A stretch of DNA of 34,657 nucleotides from Kiritimatiellia bacterium (lineage in GTDB: Bacteria; Verrucomicrobiota; Kiritimatiellia; JAAZAB01). This document shows positions 15,782 to 24,393 of the stretch, piece after piece (positions within the stretch are counted from its first letter, which is position 1; every line of letters starts with the position of its first letter). The stretch lies in assembly GCA_028718125.1 (NCBI GenBank), contig JAQUMN010000039.1:1-34657 (forward strand), written 5' to 3'. The notes under the pieces were generated by a model. It was not told the origin of the DNA, ran no database searches, and saw only the letters and a list, made by a program, of their open reading frames with translations. Made by a program: the position numbers and the translations under genes.

Positions 15782-16909
15782 ATGAACCCACGATATGCCT
15801 GGCTCATGATGGCGGCCCTCGCCGGCCTGTGCAGTTGCGGTAAAAAAGCGGCCCCACCGGCGCCTCCGCCTGTCCCGGTCGCGACAGTCCAGGCTGTCGC
15901 CAAGACCATGCCTTTGGCTGTGGAAGCCATGGGATCGGTCGAGGCCTATAACTCCCTGGCGATTATCCCGCAGGTGTCGGGACAGGTTCTGAAGCTTCAT
16001 TTCCGGGATGGGGACGAAGTCCAGAAAGATTCACTGCTGGTGACCATCGATCCGGCCCCTTTCACGGAGGCGCTGCGCGAGGCGGAGGCGCGGCTGGCCA
16101 GCGACGAGGCCACACTGGTTTTCAAGATCAGCGAGGCTGAGCGGAAAAGCCGGCTGATGGCGAACGACGGCGTCTCGCGGTCGGAATTCGAAAAGGCCCG
16201 CGCGGACGCTGATGCCCAGAAGAAAATTGTGCAGGCCGATCGTGCGGTTGTCGAGCAAGAGCGCCTGAACGTCGGATATTGTTCTATTCGCAGCCCGATT
16301 CCGGGCCGTGCCGGGGAATATGTGATCAATCAGGGCGCCGTGGTCGAGGCCAACAAGACAACTTTGCTGGTGGTCAACCAGATCAAACCGGTTTACGTGA
16401 CGTTTGCGATCCCCGAAAAATTTCTGCCTGGCATCCGGGCTGCCCAGGAAAAGGCCACCTTAACCGTGGAAGCGCGCGCGCCGGGCATCGCTGTCCAACC
16501 CCGGCAGGGCCGGCTGACTTTTATCGATAATACCGTGGATCCGGCCACCGGCATGATTCGGTTGAAGGGAACCTTTGACAACACCGACGCCTTTCTCTGG
16601 CCGGGTCTGTATGTCCAGGTTTCGCTCATGCTCGGGGAAGAGCCGGGGGCCATTGTGATTCCGGCCAGTGCGGTTACAAAGGGGCCAAAAGGCGACTTGG
16701 TGTTTGTGGTCAAGGCCGGCGACACCGCGGAGTTGCGCACCGTGCAGGTGCGCCGCATGACCGGGGATGACGTCATTCTGGATGGCGGCGTGGCGCAAGG
16801 AGAAATCGTGGTTACCGACGGACTGAACAAGCTGAAAGACGGAGCGGCAATTGTTATCGCCAATACACCGGCTTCTGTCGCAACGAACGCGGCATCCGGG
16901 GCCCATTAA
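15782..16909 (+). CDS. RND efflux periplasmic adaptor (membrane fusion) lipoprotein
   Basis: A 375-residue membrane-fusion protein. A short signal sequence ends in LCSC (lipidated Cys19 likely), followed by a Pro-rich linker. The biotinyl-lipoyl-like half motifs are GSVEAYNSLAIIPQVSGQVL (about 51-70), VQKDSLLVTIDPAPF, and SIRSPIPGRAGEYVINQGAV (about 171-190), flanking a coiled-coil hairpin at about 95-165 rich in Ala, Glu and Lys. The barrel and membrane-proximal domains follow (DNTVDPATGMIRLKGTF, LWPGLYVQVSL). The adaptor bridges the inner-membrane pump and outer-membrane channel. The pump gene begins 6 bp downstream. It is MdtA/AcrA-type; the exact substrate class is unknown. Confidence 0.92.
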   Translation: MNPRYAWLMMAALAGLCSCGKKAAPPAPPPVPVATVQAVAKTMPLAVEAMGSVEAYNSLAIIPQVSGQVLKLHFRDGDEVQKDSLLVTIDPAPFTEALREAEARLASDEATLVFKISEAERKSRLMANDGVSRSEFEKARADADAQKKIVQADRAVVEQERLNVGYCSIRSPIPGRAGEYVINQGAVVEANKTTLLVVNQIKPVYVTFAIPEKFLPGIRAAQEKATLTVEARAPGIAVQPRQGRLTFIDNTVDPATGMIRLKGTFDNTDAFLWPGLYVQVSLMLGEEPGAIVIPASAVTKGPKGDLVFVVKAGDTAELRTVQVRRMTGDDVILDGGVAQGEIVVTDGLNKLKDGAAIVIANTPASVATNAASGAH

Positions 16910-16915
16910 GATACC

Positions 16916-19900
16916 ATGAACCTTTCGGAACGATGGATCCGGCGCCCGGTCATGACCATCCTGGTCATGTTCGGTCTTTTTTTCTTTGGGCTTCTCAGCT
17001 ACCGCAATCTGTCGATCAATAACCTCCCCGACGTCGATTTTCCGACCATCAGCGTCACCGCGTTCCTTCCGGGGGCAAGCCCGGAGACCATGGCCGCGAC
17101 GGTGGCGACCCCGCTTGAGAAGCAGTTTTCGTCGATCGCCGGCGTCGACTCCATGAACTCCTCGAGCGCGCTGGGGGCCACGACCATTAACATCCAATTT
17201 TCCCTGGATCGTCAGATCGATGCCGCGGCTGTCGATGTAAACTCGGCGATTACGGCCGCCATGGGGGTCCTCCCCCAAAACATGCCCAATCCGCCCACGT
17301 TCAAGAAGGTGAATCCGTCCGACATGCCCATCATGCTCATCGCCCTGACCTCCGATTCCCTGCCGATATCGGCGTTGAACGACGTGGGGGAAACGATCCT
17401 GATACCGAACCTGGCGACCATCAACGGCATCGCCGAGATCGACATCCTGCCGCTCCAGAAATACGCCGTGCGGGTTCAGGTCAACCCCTATTCCCTGGCC
17501 AATAAAAAGATCGGCATAAACGAAGTCTCCGACACCATTGCGGCCGGGAATGTCAATCTGCCGGGAGGCACGATTGACAATGAGGTGATCGCTTATACCA
17601 TCGACTCCAACGGCCAGCTGCTCAACGCCAAGTCTTTTGAATCGTTGGTGGTGACGTACCAGAACGGCTATCCGCTGCGGATTCGGGACATCGGCCGGGC
17701 CGTGGATAGCATCGAGAACGACCGCAGCAAGGCGTGGTTTCTCGACGGCGGGGTGACCAGGGGAACGATCGTTCTGCGGGTGCGCAAGCAGCCGGGCGCC
17801 AATACGGTGGACCTGGCCACCGCCATCAAAGCCCGTCTTCCAAACTTGAAAGCAATGCTGCCCGGGGCGATGACCGTCCATCTGTTCTACGACCAATCGG
17901 AGTTCATCAGCGAATCGATCACGGACGTGCAGATCACAACGGTCCTGACGATCTTCCTGGTCATCGTTGTCATTTTCCTTTTCCTGCGCTCGATGAAGAC
18001 TACGATCATCCCCAGCCTGGTGATTCCCCTGTCGCTGATCGCCACCTTCTCGGTGATGCGCCTCCTTGGATTCACCCTGAATACGCTGTCCCTGATGGCC
18101 ATCACCCTCTCGATCGGCTTTGTGGTCGATGACGCCATTGTGGTTCTGGAAAACATTATCCGCCGGGTCGAATCCGGTGAAAGCGCCCTGGAAGCGTCGA
18201 TCAAAGGGTCCCGTGAGATCGGCTTCACCGTGCTTTCAATGACCATCTCGCTGGCGGTGGTGTTCATTCCGATCATGTTCATGGGCGGACTGCTGGGCCG
18301 GTTGTTCCGGGAGTTCGCCGTTTGCATTACCGCGGCGATCCTGTTTTCGGGGATGATCTCCCTGACGTTGACCCCCATGCTGTGCAGCCGTTTCCTGGTT
18401 CACTTCTCCAACAGCAACCCGGGGCGGTTCTACGTCGTGTCCGAACGCGTGTTCAACGCCTGGCAGGCGGCTTACGGCCGCAGCCTGGGCTGGGTGCTGC
18501 GCCACCGGCTTATGGCCCTGGTAGCGACCCTGCTCATCATCCTGGCCATGGTGCATCTCTTCATTACGATCCCGAAAGGATTCATTCCCGCCCAGGACCA
18601 GAATTTTTTCCGTATTTTTACACTCTTGCATGACCGGTCATCGTTTGCCGACCTGGCGCGGCACCAGGAGGCCCTGAACGAGGAGTTGTTAAAAAATCCC
18701 GATTGCCGGGACTCGCAGGTGGCCTCCATCGCCGGGTTTTCAGGTGACAATAACGGCTTGATATTTGTGAGCCTGAAACCGCGCGCCGACCGGAAAAAAT
18801 CGGTCGATGACATCATTCACGACCTCCGTCCGAAACTCAACCGGATTCCGGGGCTGATTGTGTCCCTGGTCAATCCTCCGTTGATTGCCATTGGTTCGCG
18901 GCTGGCAAGCGCCCAATGGCAGTTTACGTTGCAGAGCAGCGACCTGGACAGCCTTTATCGGTATGGGGCGATCATGGAGGAGAAGATTCGCACCATCCCG
19001 GCCCTGGTGGACGTCAAATCCGACCTGCAGCCCCGCAAGCCGAAACTCGAGATCACGGTGGACCGTGACAAGGCCTCCTCCCTGGGATTGACTTTGAAAC
19101 AGATCCAGGAAGCGTTTTACTCCGCCTATGGTACGCGCCAGGTCTCTACCATCTATACCGCCTCCACGTTCTATTATGTGATCCTGGAGTTGATGCCCGA
19201 ATTCCGCCAGAATCCTTCGTCATTAGAAATGCTTTATATCAAGTCCGATCGCGGCCAACTGGTCCCCCTGACTACCGTCGCCACGATTCGCGAAACGGTG
19301 TCCCCCCTGACCATCAATCACTCGGGGCAAGTTCCCTCGGCCACGATTTCGTTCAACCTCAAGCCGGGCTATGCGATTGGTACGGCCATCGATGAGATCA
19401 ACCGGTTCGGCCACGCCACCCTGCCAGCCTCCGTGCACACCGCCTTCCAGGGATCGGCGCAGGCCTTCCAGTCATCGTTAGCCAGCATGGGGTTCCTGCT
19501 GGTGGTGACGATCCTGGTGATTTACATGGTCCTGGGAATTCTCTACGAAAGTTTCATCCATCCCCTGACCATCCTCTCCTCGCTGCCCCTGGCCGGGTTC
19601 GGCGCCCTGGCGGCCCTGGCCATTTTTCACATGGAACTCGACATGTATGCCTATGTCGGCATCATCATGCTGGTCGGGATTGTCAAAAAGAACGGCATCA
19701 TGATGGTTGATTTTGCCCTGGAGGCCGAGAAGACCCAGGGGCTCGATTCGGTGGCATCCATTCACCATGCTTCATTGATCCGGTTCCGCCCGATCATGAT
19801 GACCACCATGGCCGCCCTGTTCGGCTGTCTTCCGATTGCCCTGGGATTGGGAGCGGGCGGCGAAGCCCGGCAACCCCTCGGGATTGCCGTGGTGGGCGGG

Positions 19901-20014
19901 CTCTTCTTTTCCCAGATATTAACCCTCTACGTCACCCCGGTCTTTTATGTGTACCTGGACCAGCTCAACCGGTGGTTCCAGCGCAGCCCCAAACAAACAA
20001 CAGGCAGAGCATGA
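16916..20014 (+). CDS. RND multidrug efflux pump, inner-membrane permease (AcrB/MdtB-like)
   Basis: A 1032-residue permease of normal family length with two homologous halves, each with one TM helix, a large periplasmic loop and five or six more TM helices. The proton-relay residues are visible: Asp405-Asp406 in SIGFVVDDAIVVLENIIRR (TM4) and Lys924 in MLVGIVKKNGIMMVDFAL (TM10). The start NLSERWIRRPVMTILVMFGL and PTISVTAFLPGASPETMAATVATPLE are typical of the hydrophobe/amphiphile efflux-1 family. It expels amphiphilic compounds using the proton gradient with the adaptor upstream. The stop overlaps the next gene's start (ATGA at 20011-20014). The outer-membrane factor is encoded convergently further on. 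Confidence 0.95.
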   Translation: MNLSERWIRRPVMTILVMFGLFFFGLLSYRNLSINNLPDVDFPTISVTAFLPGASPETMAATVATPLEKQFSSIAGVDSMNSSSALGATTINIQFSLDRQIDAAAVDVNSAITAAMGVLPQNMPNPPTFKKVNPSDMPIMLIALTSDSLPISALNDVGETILIPNLATINGIAEIDILPLQKYAVRVQVNPYSLANKKIGINEVSDTIAAGNVNLPGGTIDNEVIAYTIDSNGQLLNAKSFESLVVTYQNGYPLRIRDIGRAVDSIENDRSKAWFLDGGVTRGTIVLRVRKQPGANTVDLATAIKARLPNLKAMLPGAMTVHLFYDQSEFISESITDVQITTVLTIFLVIVVIFLFLRSMKTTIIPSLVIPLSLIATFSVMRLLGFTLNTLSLMAITLSIGFVVDDAIVVLENIIRRVESGESALEASIKGSREIGFTVLSMTISLAVVFIPIMFMGGLLGRLFREFAVCITAAILFSGMISLTLTPMLCSRFLVHFSNSNPGRFYVVSERVFNAWQAAYGRSLGWVLRHRLMALVATLLIILAMVHLFITIPKGFIPAQDQNFFRIFTLLHDRSSFADLARHQEALNEELLKNPDCRDSQVASIAGFSGDNNGLIFVSLKPRADRKKSVDDIIHDLRPKLNRIPGLIVSLVNPPLIAIGSRLASAQWQFTLQSSDLDSLYRYGAIMEEKIRTIPALVDVKSDLQPRKPKLEITVDRDKASSLGLTLKQIQEAFYSAYGTRQVSTIYTASTFYYVILELMPEFRQNPSSLEMLYIKSDRGQLVPLTTVATIRETVSPLTINHSGQVPSATISFNLKPGYAIGTAIDEINRFGHATLPASVHTAFQGSAQAFQSSLASMGFLLVVTILVIYMVLGILYESFIHPLTILSSLPLAGFGALAALAIFHMELDMYAYVGIIMLVGIVKKNGIMMVDFALEAEKTQGLDSVASIHHASLIRFRPIMMTTMAALFGCLPIALGLGAGGEARQPLGIAVVGGLFFSQILTLYVTPVFYVYLDQLNRWFQRSPKQTTGRA

Positions 20015-20640
20015 ATACAAGCCTCTTCAACAACGCGTTTCCGTTCTTCAGGCTGTTCCAAAAACAGGCCGGCATCCTGGGTGACGCCGTCAAAAAACTG
20101 GATGGCCTTTTCCACGATTTTCAGAACGTCCCCGATCAATGCAAGCACATCGATGCCCTGGTAGCGGCGGGTGACACGACCTGCCGCGAGGTCGAGCGCG
20201 AGCTCTCCCTGACGTTTATCGAATCCCTTGACCGCGAGGATATCCGCGATCTGAACCGCGCCTTCGAACAGACATTCCAGGCGATTCTCGCCGTGTCCAG
20301 GCGTATCGGTCTCTACGGATTCCACAGCATTGAGAAAGGGGCGGGCGAACTGGCTTTTTGTCTGACCGAGATGGCCGTCGAAATCGGGCTCATGCTCGAA
20401 ATCGTGGTGCGGAAGGGGAACGGCGCCGCCAACCGCGAACGGATACGAAAGCTCAAGGAAGAAGCCGGCATGTTTCTCCTGGTCGGGCTTGGAGAGGTTT
20501 ACGAATCGGCAGGCGACAGCGTCGACCATCTGCTCGAAACCATAAAATGGAGCCAGATTTACGACCGTCTCGAAGACACCGTATCCTGCCTGGAGCACAC
20601 CGCCAACGTGATCGAAAGGATGATCCTGAAAAAGGTGTGA
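20011..20640 (+). CDS. DUF47/PhoU-like protein coupled to the RND pump gene
   Basis: A 209-residue helical protein starting at the ATG that overlaps the pump's stop codon, so translation is coupled. The pattern fits the DUF47 (TIGR00153, PhoU-like) family: FFRLFQKQAGILGDAVKKLD then TTCREVERELSLTFIESLDREDIRDL (about 57-82), where the family's metal-binding E(D)xxxD-type residues lie, and VDHLLETIKWSQIYDRLEDTVS towards the end. These proteins usually sit beside PiT phosphate transporters and are thought to regulate them, but no such transporter is here. A frame extension upstream of 20011 exists but would overlap the pump by 43 bp. Its role in efflux is unexplained. Confidence 0.8.
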   Translation: MNTSLFNNAFPFFRLFQKQAGILGDAVKKLDGLFHDFQNVPDQCKHIDALVAAGDTTCREVERELSLTFIESLDREDIRDLNRAFEQTFQAILAVSRRIGLYGFHSIEKGAGELAFCLTEMAVEIGLMLEIVVRKGNGAANRERIRKLKEEAGMFLLVGLGEVYESAGDSVDHLLETIKWSQIYDRLEDTVSCLEHTANVIERMILKKV

Positions 20641-20655
20641 TCCGCCGGGAAGAAA

Positions 20656-22065
20656 TTATCCGCCGCCCAGAACCTTGTAGAGCGTTACCAGGTTGGTGAG
20701 CCGGGCGAGGCGGATGGCGATCAGTCCCTGTTGCGCGCCATAGAGCGAGCGTTGCGAGTCCAAAACGGTCAGATAAGCGTCATTCCCGTTGCGATAGCGC
20801 AAATCGGAGAGCCGATAGCTCGCGGCCGTGGCGCCCACAAGCGATTCCTGCGCTTCCATCTGGTTCAACAGGGCTCCCCGTTGGGCGAGGGCGTCGGCCA
20901 CCTCCCTGAAGGCCGTCTGAATGGCCTTTTCATATTGCGCCACGTATATATCGCGATCGGCCTTGGCCGCATCCAGCCCGGCGATGTTTTTTCCGGTATC
21001 GAAGATCGGTAATGTAATTTGGGGTGTAAAGCTCCATCCTTGTGACGAGCCGCTTTTGAAGAGCCCGGACAACTGATCATCCATAGTGCCGTAAAAGCTG
21101 GTCAGAACAACGGAAGGGAAAAAAGCCGCCCGCGCCGCGCCAATGTTGGCGTTGGCAGCCTTGAGCTGGTTTTCGGCCTGCAGAATATCCGGACGACGCT
21201 GCAGGACCGTGGACGGCACTCCGGCGCTGATTTCCTTGAGCATGGCCATCGTTCCCAGTTCGCGGGGCAGGAGTTCTTCCGGGATCGTCGTTCCGGCAAG
21301 CAGGGTAAGCGCGTTCTCATCCAGTGCTGTCAGACCGGCATACTTGGCGATATCCACGCGTGCCGAATCCACGCGGGTCTGCGCCTGGCGCAGGTCCAGC
21401 TCGGATGCATCGCCGTCTTCAAAACGCTGTTGGATCAGTTCGTAGGTTGTCTCCTGGCTTTCCAGGGTCCCTTGGACCAGAGTCAACAGTTCGCGATCGG
21501 CGGCCAGGTTCAGGTAAGCGCCGGCAATCTCGGACACCAGGGATATCTGCAGGCTGCGCTGCGCCTGCTCGGTGGCAAGGTACTGCTCCAGCGCGCGTTC
21601 CTTGAGACTGCGGATTCGCCCGAAAAAGTCCAGCTCATAGGAACTGAATCCGACCTTCAACGTGTAATATTGAACTTTCACCGATTGGTCAACGTTCGCG
21701 ATCGTGGCATATACGAGTTGCTTGGTGCCGTAAGCCACGACGTCCACCGTCGGCAGGAGTTCGGAGCGCTGAATACTATAGGCAGCCCTTGTTTTTTCAA
21801 CGGTCGCCGCCGCCACGCGCAAATCGCGGTTGTTGGCCAGCGCCAGCGCAATCACTTTTTGAAGCCGTTCATTGGTGAAATATTTACGCCAGGGTATGTC
21901 GGCGGCGGCCGGGCCGTTTGTGTTGGCGGTCACGACCTGGTAGGCAGAGCCGGTTGGCCAGGCAGCCGGCACCGGCGCTTGCGGCCGGACGTATCTTGGG
22001 GCCAAGGTGCAACCGCCCAGGCCGGCGCCAATGCCAACCAGTAAAATAAACATATAATTATTCAT
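20656..22065 (-). CDS. RND efflux outer-membrane factor lipoprotein (NodT/OprM family)
   Basis: About 469 residues from the ATG at 22065, which has GGAGAC upstream. The frame is open to 22122, but the longer form would put 19 polar residues before the signal peptide. Signal MNNYMFILLVGIGAGLGGC gives a lipidated Cys19, then TLAPRYVRP as in OprM-type factors. Two outer-membrane-efflux repeats follow, with AAYSIQRSELLPTVDVVAYG and AARAAFFPSVVLTSFYG marking the paired strands, and long helices such as QAQTRVDSARVDIAKYAGL. It forms the trimeric outer-membrane and periplasmic exit duct. It converges with the DUF47 gene, stops 15 bp apart, so it has its own promoter. Confidence 0.92.
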   Translation of the reverse strand: MNNYMFILLVGIGAGLGGCTLAPRYVRPQAPVPAAWPTGSAYQVVTANTNGPAAADIPWRKYFTNERLQKVIALALANNRDLRVAAATVEKTRAAYSIQRSELLPTVDVVAYGTKQLVYATIANVDQSVKVQYYTLKVGFSSYELDFFGRIRSLKERALEQYLATEQAQRSLQISLVSEIAGAYLNLAADRELLTLVQGTLESQETTYELIQQRFEDGDASELDLRQAQTRVDSARVDIAKYAGLTALDENALTLLAGTTIPEELLPRELGTMAMLKEISAGVPSTVLQRRPDILQAENQLKAANANIGAARAAFFPSVVLTSFYGTMDDQLSGLFKSGSSQGWSFTPQITLPIFDTGKNIAGLDAAKADRDIYVAQYEKAIQTAFREVADALAQRGALLNQMEAQESLVGATAASYRLSDLRYRNGNDAYLTVLDSQRSLYGAQQGLIAIRLARLTNLVTLYKVLGGG

Positions 22066-22124
22066 TTTACTTGTCTCCGCATTCCGACCAAGAGTGACAG
22101 ACAGCCAACTTTCTCTGCGCAAAT

Positions 22125-22145
22125 GTAGAATGCAGAACGCAGAAA
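22125..22145. repeat. Heptanucleotide array (GCAGAAC-type)
   Basis: Units are GTAGAAT, GCAGAAC and GCAGAAA, followed by CTCAATCACTAAA, matching the array and tail at 12207-12240. The following 22154-22187 segment is a copy of 13663-13697 with several substitutions. Confidence 0.55.
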
Positions 22146-22817
22146 CTCAATCACTAAATCACGTTAATTTACGCAAATCAAAGCATGCGGCGCTAAAAAA
22201 TATTCAGGAAGCCATTGCTCTTTGTTTGGAAGTGCGCTCCGAACAAGGCATGCCTTACTGCTGCCTATCGCCACCCGTGGTGGGGGGGGCTCAGGCAGAG
22301 CGTTGCCATTGGGAACCTGTTAAAAGTTCTATAAAAAAATGAGAGTTGTTGGGTGGAGATCGAATGGCAGAGGAAGGATGTGTTGTCGGCGCTGTAGGTT
22401 GGACATGCTGTAGAAGGTTTAGGAGCTTTGGAAGGTGATGGGGATGGGATCAGGGCAGAGCGGTGGTGCAGAGGGATGTAGGTTCCTATACAGCCCGAGG
22501 TGCTAAGCGGCGAGAGGCAACTCAGTGGCCATGAGCAGGATTTTAGTCCTGATCTAATCCTCAAGTAAAGCAATCTGGCAACGCGAGTAAAGCCCCTGTA
22601 TTTCATACACCAGGAACCGGCGGCAGCATCACGGTGTGGCCGGGAGGGTGGTTCCAACTTGGTGGCATCACTAATGGGAATCCGTACAGGGCGTGGTTTT
22701 TAAAGGTCGAAAAAAAATAGATACCAACCAAGTGCGGAGGCTGCTGATCGCAAGTTCGCCGATCCTCAGCGCCGACATGAGGTCGGGATGCGTGGCGCAT
22801 CATGCCTGCAATCCAAG

Positions 22818-22866
22818 GGAGGGCGGACATTCTGCCCGCCGCGGACAGCGATACGCTGTCCCTCCC
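22818..22866. repeat. Palindromic GC-rich element with two hairpins
   Basis: The outer arms GGGAGGG (22818-22824) and CCCTCCC (22860-22866) enclose GGCGG...CCGCC and then a perfect 8-bp hairpin, GGACAGCG-ATA-CGCTGTCC (22843-22861). It lies just downstream of the acyltransferase stop codon and may act as a transcript end for that minus-strand gene. Confidence 0.5.
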
Positions 22867-22874
22867 AAGCGTCC

Positions 22875-23822
22875 TCAGCCCTGGTGGAGGGGCTTGGCGT
22901 AGAAGGGATAGGCAGCCGCCGGCCAGTTGGGATCGATATATTTCCAGCGTTTATACATCCAAAGCCACTGTTCAGGATGCGCACGGATTTCCTGCTCGAA
23001 CAGCATGGCAATAGTCTGGGTAATGGTATGGATAATATTTGGCCGCACCTGTGCCAACTCCGCATTCTTCAAGGACGGCAGGCTATAAATGAGATAGGAT
23101 CCGTTGGCGTTAGCCCGGCAGAATACCGGGAGCACCGGTGCGTCAGTGCGTTCGGACAGCACGGCCGCTGCCGTGGACATGGGAATGGAAAGCCCGAAAA
23201 AATTGACAAAGAGCCCGCCTTCATCCGGCTTGGTGTTCTGGTCGAGCAGGAGGGCCACATACTTTTTCTGTCGCAAGGCGCGCAGAAGACCCCTGATGGC
23301 GCCTTGCCGGGTGACGATTTCCACCCCGGGGATGGAGCGCCCTATCCCAATGATGGCGTCCACCGCCGGATTTGCCAGCGGCGTAGCCACCGCCACGTGC
23401 GCAAAGCCATACACACTGAGCGCTTTAGACAGGAGTTCCCAGTTGCCGAAGTGCGCGGTTACGCCGATCATGGGTTTGGTATATATGTGCTTCCAAAGAT
23501 CGGGATCGAGGGTGACATAGCGGCGAACCCGTTGCTCCATGTGCCGTGAAAACCAGAAGAGGTCGAGCATTACCAGGGCCGTCGTATAGAAAACCTGCCG
23601 CGCAATGCGCCGCTTGGCCTGGGGCGAAAGACTGTCGCCAAAGGCGATGTCAAGGTTCGAGAGCGTGATGCGCCGCTGCTGGGGCGCGAGGAGATAAGCC
23701 ACGGCGCCGGCGGAGCGCGCACAAGCCAACACCGCCCAGCGGGGCAAGGCGGGCAGGACCACCAGTCCTACGCGCGTCAGCAGAGTCTCAATAAAAAAAA
23801 GGACTTTTTTTGACGATTGCAT
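22875..23822 (-). CDS. Lipid A biosynthesis acyltransferase (LpxL/HtrB-like)
   Basis: About 315 residues from the ATG at 23822 (a TTG at 23834 would add four). An N-terminal hydrophobic segment (FFIETLLTRVGLVVLPALP) anchors it in the inner membrane. The catalytic HX4E motif is HFGNWE with His124 and Glu129. Other family blocks are RRITLSNLDIAFGDSLS, TPLANPAVDAIIG, LLLDQNTKPDEGGLFVNFFG and the end HPEQWLWMYKRWK, typical of LpxL/LpxM. It transfers a secondary acyl chain to lipid A precursors, supporting a lipopolysaccharide-containing outer membrane. tRNA-Lys lies upstream in the same direction. Confidence 0.9.
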   Translation of the reverse strand: MQSSKKVLFFIETLLTRVGLVVLPALPRWAVLACARSAGAVAYLLAPQQRRITLSNLDIAFGDSLSPQAKRRIARQVFYTTALVMLDLFWFSRHMEQRVRRYVTLDPDLWKHIYTKPMIGVTAHFGNWELLSKALSVYGFAHVAVATPLANPAVDAIIGIGRSIPGVEIVTRQGAIRGLLRALRQKKYVALLLDQNTKPDEGGLFVNFFGLSIPMSTAAAVLSERTDAPVLPVFCRANANGSYLIYSLPSLKNAELAQVRPNIIHTITQTIAMLFEQEIRAHPEQWLWMYKRWKYIDPNWPAAAYPFYAKPLHQG

Positions 23823-23850
23823 GCCGGGAGACAATCACAGATACTGAACA

Positions 23851-23926
23851 TGGTGAGCCGGGCGGGATTCGAACCCGCGACCCCAGCATTAAAAGTGCCG
23901 TGCTCTACCACCTGAGCTACCGGCCC
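23851..23926 (-). tRNA. tRNA-Lys (anticodon TTT)
   Basis: On the minus strand, GGGCCGG pairs with CCGGCTC (one G-U) and the D-arm is GCTCAGGTGGTAGAGC. The anticodon arm CGGCA-CTTTTAA-TGCTG carries TTT, and the T-arm is CGCGGGTTCGAATCCCGCC. Discriminator A and encoded CCA give 76 bases. Confidence 0.97.
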
Positions 23927-24011
23927 CCATGAACTTAGCGAACGGTAGAAACTATGCTAACACGCCTGTTTTGTCAAAGAAATTCAGGGGGAAATTCAGG
24001 ATCGCAGGTAT

Positions 24012-24159
24012 GCCTCAGTTACTGGGGGGGCAGGCATGGCCTAACAGGATAGGGGCTCGCGCATCAGGTGTAACTGCCGTTCGGTAGAACGGCAATCCGC
24101 GGTTCTGTCGTTCACCCGCTTATGGAGGGAGCCGCATCTACACTCCCAGTAACTGAGGC
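24012..24159. repeat. 148-bp element closed by a perfect 15-bp inverted repeat; MITE or structured RNA
   Basis: GCCTCAGTTACTGGG at 24012-24026 is the exact reverse complement of 24145-24159, and pairing stops abruptly outside. Inside are a perfect 8-bp hairpin (TGCCGTTC-GGTA-GAACGGCA, about 24075-24094) and further complementary pairs GGCTC/GAGCC and GGTG/CACC, compatible with a multi-branched fold. No open frame of interest is present. It could be a miniature transposable element or a stable RNA; no target-site duplication is obvious. Confidence 0.5.
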
Positions 24160-24310
24160 CTTACGACGGCAGAAAAAAATCCGCCGGCCCACCGGGATAA
24201 CAGTACCCGTAAAATGTGCTTGCATCGCGGGCTGCGCAAGCCCATAGTGCCACGTTTTTCAGATTTGGAAGGAGTAACCGCAGGCAAACGCAGATAGATG
24301 TAAATACAAG

Positions 24311-24348
24311 GGCATGGTTCAACGGTATACGGAACCGTTAACCATGCC
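24311..24348 (+). promoter_or_regulatory. Long leader hairpin upstream of EF-G
   Basis: GGCATGGTT (24311-24319), a bulged C, AACGGT, a 7-base loop, ACCGTT and AACCATGCC (24340-24348) form a 15-bp stem with one bulge. ATAATTCGTTTTA follows. It ends about 45 bases before the EF-G start and could be an attenuator, a terminator of upstream transcription or a translation-control element. Confidence 0.45.
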
Positions 24349-24393
24349 ATAATTCGTTTTATCCTGGTGGCATCCAGGCAAGGAGTGTTCCCT

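Larger units (their letters stand above)
22066..22874. other. Intergenic stretch of about 800 bp without a confident gene
   Basis: It begins with a heptad array and repeat tail (22125-22187). A very purine-rich plus strand at 22330-22470 follows. At 22553-22720 is a 55-codon open segment whose translation includes GSITVWPGGWFQLGG and YRAWFLKVEKK before a TAG; it reads like a protein end but has no start or ribosome-binding site and I cannot name it. A palindromic element sits at 22818-22866. A 130-codon minus-strand frame (22265-22657) looks spurious: Ser/Pro-rich with no motif. Confidence 0.4.

Noticed and set aside
16460..17896. 478-codon minus-strand open frame across the adaptor and pump
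   Set aside because: It spans two well-supported plus genes and has shadow-type composition (Arg, His, Asp, Gly).
22265..22657. 130-codon minus-strand frame in the 22 kb gap
   Set aside because: Ser/Pro-rich, produced by a purine-rich opposite strand; no start context and no motif.
24012..24159. RNase P, SRP or tmRNA identity for the 148-bp element
   Set aside because: None of the conserved cores of these RNAs is visible and the length is wrong for RNase P and tmRNA.
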